In this document: one piece after another, positions 35,473 through 41,606 of the stretch
Layout of the letters: each line of letters starts with the position of its first letter
Numbering within the stretch: the first letter of the stretch is position 1
NCBI RefSeq assembly: GCF_000735345.1
Contig: NZ_JMPJ01000058.1
Location: 1 to 41,606, forward strand
Direction of reading: 5' to 3'
DNA from: Ewingella americana ATCC 33852
GTDB taxonomy: Bacteria > Pseudomonadota > Gammaproteobacteria > Enterobacterales > Enterobacteriaceae
Length of the DNA stretch: 41,606 nt
The notes under the pieces: model-generated
What the model saw: only the letters and a program-made list of their open reading frames with translations
The model's database searches: none
Told to the model about the DNA's origin: nothing
Program-made: the position numbers and the translations under genes

Positions 35473-35509
35473 TTTGCCCGATGCTTTCGTTGAAAGCCTG
35501 AAGGGCAAA
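35473..35509. other. Structured dyad upstream of sixA
   Basis: Outer arms TTTGCCC (35473-35479) / GGGCAAA (35503-35509) enclose an inner hairpin GCTTTC-GTT-GAAAGC (35483-35497). It is 64 bp upstream of the sixA start and would lie in its leader or promoter region. Could be a regulatory hairpin; no family recognised. Confidence 0.45.
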
Positions 35510-35800
35510 CCACAGCCACCTAACGCGCCGTCTCTCTATGGCGGCCGGGCATTTTGCCTGAAACTTCACGTAAAGAAAACGCTGTTTTTTACATCAACTG
35601 ATTCCACTTGTAAACTAGTTTGCCTACTTATTAATCATATTGGATGTATTTCAAACGCTTGCTGTAAAGCTCATCACTGCCTAAGCAGCTCACAATATTT
35701 CTTTTCGCACAGAGGCATTATCTGACTCATTACAGTATCTAGAAACAGACCTTGCCAGATTCCCGCGAAAACGCTGCCTTAGCCGTGATCGTTGTCACAG

Positions 35801-35857
35801 GATGATGAGCTTTCATGCGCGCCGCAATAATCCCGGCATGAAAGCTTTTCATCATCC
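35801..35857 (-). terminator. Long imperfect hairpin downstream of fadJ
   Basis: GATGATGA-GCTTTCATGC (35801-35818) pairs with GCATGAAAGC-TTT-TCATCATC (35837-35857): 18 bp interrupted only by a 3-nt bulge, loop 18 nt. It begins 38 nt after the fadJ stop. There is no U-tract on the minus strand, so it may be a 3'-end stabilising structure rather than a simple intrinsic terminator. Confidence 0.5.
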
Positions 35858-35895
35858 GCCGCTTTTTCAAGTCAACTGCATCATGGCCAACAGCC

Positions 35896-38046
35896 TCATG
35901 AATAGAAGCGGCTGCCCTCCTGCGCCCGGCGTATCAGGCCCGAGCATGGCGCGAAGTGCTCGCCATAATGCTGCTGGAGGCCCTGCAAGGTTTTCAGCAC
36001 TTCTGCCGCGCCGAGTTGGTCGATGTAGCGGAACGGCCCTCCGAGGAACGGCGGGAAGCCGATGCCAAACACCGCACCAATATCGCCATCGCGGGCGCTG
36101 CGGATGACATTTTCGTCCAGACAGCGCACCGCCTCGTTGAGCATCAGCATCACGCAGCGACGAGCAATCAGCTCCCCGCCCTGCTGCTGTTTTGGCGACA
36201 GGTTGAGCAAACGGTAAATCGCCGGGTCAGCCTGTTTCTTCTTCGCCGGGCGGCCTTTATCCTCGTAGAGATAGAAGCCTTTGCCGTTTTTGCGCCCTTT
36301 ACGGTCATCTTGCAGCACGGCATCCAACGCACGCGGCGCGGCAAAGCGCGGACCCAAGGCATTGACCAGAATCGGAATGATTTTGGTGCCGACGTCGATA
36401 CCAACCTCGTCCAGCAATTGCAGTGGCCCGACCGGGAAACCGAAATCAACCAGCGCTTTATCAATATGTTCAATCGGCTCCCCTTCTAATAAGCAGCGCG
36501 CCGCTTCATTAATATAAGGAGCAAGAATGCGGTTTACATAGAACCCGGCGCTGTCACCCACCACAATCGCCGTTTTGCCCTGTTTCTTCGCCAGCGCCAC
36601 GGTGGTCGAAATAGTCTGCTCGCTGGTTCCTGCATGGGGGATAACCTCAACTAGCGGCATTTTGTCCACCGGGCTGAAATAGTGCAGACCAATCACGTTC
36701 TGCGGCCTGCTGGCAGTGGCCGCAATGTCGTGAATCGGCAAAGAAGAGGTGTTTGAAGCAAAAACCGTATGCTCAGAGGCATTTTGCTCAATCTCAGAAA
36801 CCATCTTTTGCTTGAGTTGTAGATCCTCAAACACGGCTTCAACCACTAAATCGACGCGCTCAAAACCGCTGTAATCGATGGTGCCGGAAATCAGCATCAT
36901 CTGGCGCTGCTGCTCGGCCTTTTTCAATCGACCACGGCGAACGCGCTTCTCTAGCAGATCCCAGCTGTATTTCAGCGCGTGGCGAATGCCTTCCTGATTG
37001 ATGTCTTTGATCCTCACCGGCAGGCCCGCGCGCGTGGCGGTGACATTGGCGATGCCGCCCCCCATCAGCCCGCCGCCGAGAATGCCCACTCTGCGCAGTG
37101 GCAGCGGGTCGGCGTCGGCTCCACGCTCTTTCTTCAAGGCCGTAGAAGCGAAGAATAAACCGCGCAGCGCCGCCGACTGTGGCGTCATCACTAGCTCGCC
37201 AAAGGCTTCGGCTTCAGCCTGATAACCACTGGTGCGCCCGCTATCCAGCCCCTGCTTGACCACGTCGATGATCTTTTCGGTAGCCGGGTAGTTGCCGTGA
37301 GTTTTGGCTCGGGTCTTTTTGCGAACCACCGAGAACAGCACTGCTTTGCCCAAGGGGCCGCCCGCCAAGCGCGCCTGCCAAGGCAGCGGAGCGCGGCTTT
37401 TGCGCCCTTGCAGCACGCGCTCAATGGCAGTTTGCAGCAAAATGGATTGCGGCACGGCGTCATCCACCAGCCCCATTCGCTGTGCCTGTTTGGCGCGAAT
37501 ACTGCGCCCGGTGAGCATCATATCCAGCGCTTTCGGCGCGCCAATCAGCCTTGGTAACCTCTGGGTGCCGCCAGAGCCCGGCAACAGGCCAAGCTGCACT
37601 TCAGGCAGCCCAAGCTGCGTTTTATCGTCGAGGGAGCAAATTCGCGAATGGCAAGCCAGCGCCAACTCTAGCCCGCCGCCAAGGCAGGCTCCGTGAATAG
37701 CGGCCACCACCGGCACCGGAAATGCCGAGATATGCGACATCACTGTCTGGCCTTTGGTGGCTAGCTCACTGGCTTCGCGCGCCGTTTGGCAGCTACTGAT
37801 CATGCTGATATCGGCACCGGCGATAAAGGAGTCGGTTTTACCGGAAATCAGCACCAAGCCTTTCAACTGCGAGTATTGCTGGGCTTTCTGCAAAATCGTG
37901 CCGATTTGTTCAACAAATTCAGCCTTTAAGGTATTCACCTTTTCATTCGGCACGTCGATGGTGATGATGCCAACGTGCTGGTTGGTAAAGGTCAGTTTGA
38001 ATGCAGAATCCGGCTGGTTCTCCAGCAAGAACAGGTCGTCGGTCAT
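35896..38046 (-). CDS. fadJ: Fatty acid oxidation complex alpha subunit FadJ
   Basis: Multifunctional enoyl-CoA hydratase / 3-hydroxyacyl-CoA dehydrogenase of the FadIJ complex, which in E. coli supports anaerobic beta-oxidation. 716 residues (E. coli 714). N-terminal crotonase domain (about 1-190; oxyanion and catalytic regions [44 protein letters not shown]) and dehydrogenase domain with NAD motif [13 protein letters not shown] near 320 and [17 protein letters not shown]. Overlaps fadI by 4 bp (ATGA), so translation is coupled. Confidence 0.98.
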   Translation of the reverse strand: MTDDLFLLENQPDSAFKLTFTNQHVGIITIDVPNEKVNTLKAEFVEQIGTILQKAQQYSQLKGLVLISGKTDSFIAGADISMISSCQTAREASELATKGQTVMSHISAFPVPVVAAIHGACLGGGLELALACHSRICSLDDKTQLGLPEVQLGLLPGSGGTQRLPRLIGAPKALDMMLTGRSIRAKQAQRMGLVDDAVPQSILLQTAIERVLQGRKSRAPLPWQARLAGGPLGKAVLFSVVRKKTRAKTHGNYPATEKIIDVVKQGLDSGRTSGYQAEAEAFGELVMTPQSAALRGLFFASTALKKERGADADPLPLRRVGILGGGLMGGGIANVTATRAGLPVRIKDINQEGIRHALKYSWDLLEKRVRRGRLKKAEQQRQMMLISGTIDYSGFERVDLVVEAVFEDLQLKQKMVSEIEQNASEHTVFASNTSSLPIHDIAATASRPQNVIGLHYFSPVDKMPLVEVIPHAGTSEQTISTTVALAKKQGKTAIVVGDSAGFYVNRILAPYINEAARCLLEGEPIEHIDKALVDFGFPVGPLQLLDEVGIDVGTKIIPILVNALGPRFAAPRALDAVLQDDRKGRKNGKGFYLYEDKGRPAKKKQADPAIYRLLNLSPKQQQGGELIARRCVMLMLNEAVRCLDENVIRSARDGDIGAVFGIGFPPFLGGPFRYIDQLGAAEVLKTLQGLQQHYGEHFAPCSGLIRRAQEGSRFYS

Positions 38047-39356
38047 TCGGCTGCCTCCAGAATCATTGCGGCACCTAAACCACCCGCCGCGCAGGCAGTG
38101 GTCAGCCCGTAACGCCCGCCGCGACGGCGAAGCTCGTGTAATGTTTGAGTTATCATGCGCGCGCCGGTGGCGGCAAAAGGATGGCCATAGGCTAGAGAGC
38201 CGCCTAGCACGTTGAATCTCTCCCAGTCTATTTCGCCGATGGATTGCTCACGCCCCAGCTTCTCGCGGGCAAACGTCTCACTGGCGAACATTTTGATGTT
38301 TGCCAGCGTTTGTGCGGCGAAAGCCTCGTGCATCTCAATTAAGTCCAAATCGCTGAGCGTCAGCCCTGCCCTGTCCAGCGCAATTGGCGTGGCGTAAGCC
38401 GGGCCTAACAGCATATCTTCCCAAACGTCGATGGCGGCGAAGGCGAAACTTTTCAAATAACCCAGCGGCTTTAGGCCGAGTTCGCGCGCGCGGGATTCGC
38501 TCATCATCAGTACCGCCGCCGCGCCATCGGTTAATGGCGTACTGGTGGCCGCCGTGACCGTGCCGTGGCGGCGATCAAAGGCTGGGCGAAGTTTGGTGTA
38601 TTGGCTCAGTTCAGACTGGGTGCGGATATTATTGTCTTTCTGCAACACGTCGCGGTACGGCGGCACTTGGGCGGCCATCACCTGCGAATCGAGATAGCCG
38701 TTCTCCCACGCCTGAGTCGCTAACGTGTGGGAACGGTGCGCCAATTCGTCCTGCTGCTGGCGGGAAATACCGTGGGTTTTCGCCATCTGTTCGGCGGTAT
38801 CGCCCATGCGCAGGCCGGTGGAATATTCGGCCACGGCGGGCGGCACCGGCAGTAAGTCGCGGAATTTCAATTTGCTAAATAGCGCCAGACGCTGCGACAG
38901 CGTGCGGGCTTTGTTGACATCAACCAGGGTGCGCGCCAGCCGTTTGCTAACCCCAATCGGCAAGACCGAAGAGGAATCCGCGCCCCCGGCGATGCCGATA
39001 CTGACCGACCCGCTAATGATACTTTCCGCCACGTTCGCCACGGCTTGAAAACTGGTGGCGCAGGCGCGGGAGACGCTGTAGGCATCTGTCGAGACACTCA
39101 TGCCGGTGCCGAGCACGATTTCGCGCGCGATATTGGGAGCTTCGGGCATTTGCACTACCTGCCCAAACACCAGCTGATCGATAATTTTTGGGTCGATGCC
39201 GCTTTTCGCCAGCAGCTCACTGACCACCATCTTACCCAAATCAACCGCCGGAATGCCGTGGTACGCCGTGGCCTGCTTGGCGAATGGCGTGCGTAAACCA
39301 TCGACAATCGCGATGCGATCGCCTTCACGCGTCACCAGCGGGATAACCTTATTCAT
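38043..39356 (-). CDS. fadI: Acetyl-CoA acyltransferase (3-ketoacyl-CoA thiolase) FadI
   Basis: Beta subunit of the FadIJ complex; thiolytic cleavage of 3-ketoacyl-CoA. 437 residues (E. coli 436). Acyl-carrying cysteine C99 in [10 protein letters not shown]; the catalytic histidine regions are in EMHEAFAAQ and [17 protein letters not shown], and the second cysteine is in [13 protein letters not shown]. First gene of fadIJ; a FadR-like operator lies 15 bp upstream. Confidence 0.98.
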   Translation of the reverse strand: MNKVIPLVTREGDRIAIVDGLRTPFAKQATAYHGIPAVDLGKMVVSELLAKSGIDPKIIDQLVFGQVVQMPEAPNIAREIVLGTGMSVSTDAYSVSRACATSFQAVANVAESIISGSVSIGIAGGADSSSVLPIGVSKRLARTLVDVNKARTLSQRLALFSKLKFRDLLPVPPAVAEYSTGLRMGDTAEQMAKTHGISRQQQDELAHRSHTLATQAWENGYLDSQVMAAQVPPYRDVLQKDNNIRTQSELSQYTKLRPAFDRRHGTVTAATSTPLTDGAAAVLMMSESRARELGLKPLGYLKSFAFAAIDVWEDMLLGPAYATPIALDRAGLTLSDLDLIEMHEAFAAQTLANIKMFASETFAREKLGREQSIGEIDWERFNVLGGSLAYGHPFAATGARMITQTLHELRRRGGRYGLTTACAAGGLGAAMILEAAE

Positions 39357-39370
39357 ACGGACTCCAATTT

Positions 39371-39387
39371 AAGAGGTCAGACCTGAT
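39371..39387. promoter_or_regulatory. FadR-like operator upstream of fadI
   Basis: AAGAGGTCAGACCTGAT matches the FadR consensus AACTGGTCNGACNTGTT at 12 of 15 fixed positions, and its complement scores equally. It lies just before the fadI ATG, a repressor position. E. coli fadIJ belongs to the FadR regulon. Confidence 0.75.
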
Positions 39388-39452
39388 AAGTCAGTTTTAA
39401 CCATATGTTTACATTTAGCAAATAGCTAAAGGAGGGAACTGCGAGCGACTGC

Positions 39453-39480
39453 AAAAAAAACCGCGACACAGGGGTCGCGG
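39453..39480 (-). terminator. Rho-independent terminator of yfcZ
   Basis: On the minus strand CCGCGAC / GTCGCGG (plus 39461-39467 and 39474-39480) is followed by eight U (plus A-run 39453-39460), 33 nt after the yfcZ stop. Confidence 0.9.
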
Positions 39481-39513
39481 CTTGGAGAACTGAGAGAATT
39501 TTGCAGGTTGGGT

Positions 39514-39846
39514 TTAGCGCAACCCTAGTTGGAAGATCATGGTTTCGGCTTGGCATGAGAAAGTGAAGTCGATATTCAGCTCAACGCCGCCTTCAACCTT
39601 TTCAATTCGGCTATCAATCACGCAAGGCTCAGATTCAACCGCGCGCGCTTTGGCGGTCAGGCTGTTTAGCATCTCATTTGCCTGAGCTTCGGTGGCAAAT
39701 ACGTGACTGTAGGAGGCGGTGCAGTCGGTGTTGTCCATGATAGTACCGACATCAACACAACAGCAGGCCGCCGTTTCTTCCGCGCCGCATTTGTTAATGG
39801 AGTGCAGAGGTTGGGTGGATTTCGATGACAAAGTTGCTTCGGACAT
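39514..39846 (-). CDS. yfcZ: YfcZ/YiiS family protein
   Basis: 110 residues from ATG 39846 (MSEATLSSKS) with a GGAGAA ribosome site; E. coli YfcZ has 94, the extra being N-terminal. Core motifs CCCVDVGTIMDNTDCTASYS, VESEPCVI and DFTFSCQAETMIFQLGLR are conserved, with six cysteines including a CCC cluster. Function unknown. Divergent from fadL, with its own terminator. Confidence 0.93.
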   Translation of the reverse strand: MSEATLSSKSTQPLHSINKCGAEETAACCCVDVGTIMDNTDCTASYSHVFATEAQANEMLNSLTAKARAVESEPCVIDSRIEKVEGGVELNIDFTFSCQAETMIFQLGLR

Positions 39847-39974
39847 AATCTTCTCCTGGGCCAAATTTTCGCCTTAGCGCTCGGCCCTGTTAGTCATTCA
39901 AAGTTGTATTTTCCACCACTATTTTACGCCTGCTCGGCCACAACGCCTAGCACTTACTTTTTGTGTGTCTTTTA

Positions 39975-39990
39975 AGTGACTAATATCACA
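39975..39990. promoter_or_regulatory. CRP-like site between yfcZ and fadL
   Basis: AGTGACTAATATCACA matches TGTGA-N6-TCACA at 9 of 10 positions. It is about 185 bp upstream of the predicted fadL start and 129 bp upstream of the yfcZ ATG, so either gene could respond. CRP binding is inferred. Confidence 0.6.
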
Positions 39991-40134
39991 GAAATAAATT
40001 CAAAAGGTTATAAATGTCACCAAGTTTTAACTCTCGAGTTATTAAGTTCCGCCGGAGCTGTATGTTTTTTGTTAAGCGGATCTAATTTCTGGCATCAAAT
40101 TGGAAATATCCATGAAACATCATTGCAACATGTG

Positions 40135-40175
40135 TACAGGTCGGACCTATACTTCGCTCACTGGTCTGATTTGTC
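40135..40175 (+). promoter_or_regulatory. fadL promoter with two FadR-like operators
   Basis: Site 1 TACAGGTCGGACCTATA (40135-40151) matches the FadR consensus at 11 of 15 and overlaps a -10-like TATACT (40148-40153). Site 2 CACTGGTCTGATTTGTC (40159-40175) matches 12 of 15 and covers the expected start near 40160. E. coli fadL is known to have two FadR operators near its -10 and start, and this layout agrees. Confidence 0.85.
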
Positions 40176-40261
40176 AGACTGAGAACGAACCCTACAATCC
40201 CGCGCTCATTGTTACTTGATGTAACATTGTTTGATAAAAACATAAAATTGAGGTTTTGGTC

Positions 40262-41539
40262 ATGAACCAGAAAAACCTGTTGAAAAGATCAGCTCTGGCA
40301 GCTGCAGTGGCAATTGTTTCCTCAAACGTGTATGCGGCCGGTTTTCAGTTAAATGAATACACCGCAGCCGGTCTTGGTCGTTCGTTTTCAGGTGAAGGGG
40401 CCATTGCTGATACCGCAGCATCCGGCAGCCGAAACCCGGCAACCATGACCATGTTTGATCGCCCTTCTTTCTCCGGCGGTGCGATTTACGTCGCGCCTGA
40501 CGTCAACATTACGGGTCGCTCGCCAATTACGGGCAACAGCACTGACGCCGATAACATCGCGCCAAACCAGTGGGTGCCGAACCTGCACTTCATTCTGCCG
40601 TTGAATGACAAGTGGGCCTTGGGCGCATCTTCCACCTCCAACTACGGTCTGGCGACCGAGTTCAACGACAACTACGCGGCAGGTCCTTTAGGCGGCAAAA
40701 CCGACCTGATCACCATCAACAACAACTTGAGCGCGGCGTATCGTGTTAACGATCACTTCAGCTTAGGTTTAGGCTTCGATGCTGTATGGGCAAAAGCGAA
40801 AATCAGCCGCACGGCGGGTGAGCTAGGCCCTATCCAATCACGCGGCCAATTGCCAGCCAAGACCGAGATTGCTCACCTGAAGGGTGACGAATGGGGCTTC
40901 GGCTGGAATGCCGGTATCCTGTATGAAGTGGATGAAAATAACCGCTACGGTTTCACCTACCGCTCCAAAGTGGATATCGACTTTAAAGGTGATTACCGCA
41001 ACAGCGTCCCAGTTCAGGCAGGCGGCACCGGCGGCAGCACAATTCCGGGCTCTTTAACGCTGAACTTGCCAGAAATGTGGGAAATCTCAGGTTATAACAA
41101 AGTGGCACCGAAATGGGCGATTCACTACAGCTTGGCTTACACCAGCTGGAGCGAATTCCAAGAGCTGAAAGCTACCGGTAGCAACGGCCAGACGCTGTTC
41201 CAGAAAGATGAAAACTATCACGATGCTTACCGCATCGCGCTGGGTACCACCTATTACTATGACGATAACTGGACCTTCCGTACCGGTATCGCCTTCGATG
41301 ATAGCCCGGTTCCAGCAGATAACCGCACCATCTCGATTCCTGACCAAGACCGTTTCTGGATAAGCGCCGGTACCACTTATGCGTTTAACAAAGATGCGTC
41401 GGTTGACCTGGGTGTGTCTTACATGCACGGCCAGACGGTTAACATCAGCGAGAAAGTGGCTGACGGCGTGCCGAACTATGAGTTCCAAGCCAAAGGTACC
41501 GCGATGCTGTACGGCGCTAACTTCAACTACAGTTTCTAA
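40262..41539 (+). CDS. fadL: Long-chain fatty acid outer-membrane transporter FadL
   Basis: Outer-membrane beta-barrel for long-chain fatty acid uptake. 425 residues from ATG 40262 (GAGG upstream), somewhat shorter than E. coli FadL (446). Signal peptide cleaved before [14 protein letters not shown] (about residue 26), the mature N-terminus of FadL. The conserved NPA is at 58-60 in the hatch region. Alternating aromatic strands and a terminal Phe (FNYSF) fit barrel assembly. Divergent from yfcZ and under FadR control. An in-frame TTG six bp upstream is not needed. Confidence 0.97.
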   Translation: MNQKNLLKRSALAAAVAIVSSNVYAAGFQLNEYTAAGLGRSFSGEGAIADTAASGSRNPATMTMFDRPSFSGGAIYVAPDVNITGRSPITGNSTDADNIAPNQWVPNLHFILPLNDKWALGASSTSNYGLATEFNDNYAAGPLGGKTDLITINNNLSAAYRVNDHFSLGLGFDAVWAKAKISRTAGELGPIQSRGQLPAKTEIAHLKGDEWGFGWNAGILYEVDENNRYGFTYRSKVDIDFKGDYRNSVPVQAGGTGGSTIPGSLTLNLPEMWEISGYNKVAPKWAIHYSLAYTSWSEFQELKATGSNGQTLFQKDENYHDAYRIALGTTYYYDDNWTFRTGIAFDDSPVPADNRTISIPDQDRFWISAGTTYAFNKDASVDLGVSYMHGQTVNISEKVADGVPNYEFQAKGTAMLYGANFNYSF

Positions 41540-41584
41540 TGCGACAGTTTGCAATATCTGGCTTAGTTTGTTGATTGCCAGACA

Positions 41585-41606
41585 CAAAAAAAGCGCCGAA
41601 CGGACG
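41585..41606 (+). terminator. Possible start of the fadL terminator, cut by window end
   Basis: The A-run and AAGCGCCGAACGG 45-65 nt after the fadL stop look like the left arm of a hairpin whose partner would lie beyond the window. Confidence 0.3.

Larger units (their letters stand above)
35410..35895. other. 486-bp gap between fadJ and sixA, no gene seen
   Basis: Short reading frames exist but none has a ribosome site or recognisable protein. Two structures stand out: a compact dyad at 35473-35509 and a long dyad at 35801-35857, listed separately. The sixA promoter must also be here; I cannot place it confidently. Confidence 0.5.

Noticed and set aside
35459-35725. 88-codon frame in the fadJ-sixA spacer
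   Set aside because: No ribosome site, atypical composition and overlap with a dyad; considered non-coding.

Overview
The window is chromosomal DNA of a gamma-proteobacterium of the order Enterobacterales. The main evidence is gene order: hisP-hisM-hisQ-hisJ/argT, ubiX-purF-cvpA, dedD-folC-accD, dedA-truA-usg-pdxB, flk, fabB, mnmC, yfcL-epmC-yfcA-mepA-aroC-prmB, smrB, sixA, fadJ-fadI, yfcZ, fadL. This is the arrangement known from the E. coli 52-minute region. The proteins resemble the E. coli ones closely, but several inserted or missing blocks show it is not Escherichia. A Yersiniaceae-like genus (Rahnella, Ewingella, Serratia or Rouxiella type) is a guess that I cannot settle from this sequence alone.

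Layout. 1-245: GC-rich intergenic DNA with several dyads and no gene. 246-3211: a DppA-type periplasmic peptide-binding protein and, divergently, peptidase T. 3280-6425: basic amino acid ABC transporter (HisP, HisM, HisQ and one ArgT/HisJ-type binding protein), preceded by a convincing sigma-54 promoter and NtrC-like sites. 6765-9517: cvpA-purF-ubiX with a PurR box. 9788-12964: accD, folC and dedD. 13219-16984: pdxB-usg-truA-dedA. 17085-18911: an AraC-family regulator and a divergent EamA exporter, inserted relative to E. coli. 19120-20166: flk. 20179-25651: accessory block of rhodanese, MocR-type regulator, YbiR-like permease, PepSY membrane protein and DUF2946-like protein; the last two carry Met/His-rich segments. 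25809-27029: fabB with FabR and FadR sites. 27199-29235: mnmC. 29287-34085: prmB-aroC-mepA-yfcA-epmC-yfcL. 34301-35409: smrB and sixA, directly adjacent (in E. coli a fimbrial cluster lies between them). 35896-41539: fadIJ, yfcZ and fadL with FadR and CRP sites.

Functional themes. Fatty acid metabolism is represented by uptake (FadL), beta-oxidation (FadIJ), unsaturated fatty acid synthesis (FabB) and malonyl-CoA formation (AccD); FadR-like operators occur at fadL (two), fadI and fabB. Nitrogen scavenging is represented by the basic amino acid transporter under a sigma-54 promoter, plus the peptide-binding protein and peptidase T pair. The remainder is housekeeping: purine, folate, PLP, chorismate and ubiquinone synthesis, tRNA and protein modification, cell wall and division. 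I saw no rRNA, tRNA, CRISPR array, insertion sequence or prophage. The most interesting pieces are the Met-rich PepSY/DUF2946 pair (possible copper handling), the NtrC/sigma-54 control region, the AraC/EamA operator palindrome and two unexplained structured intergenic regions.
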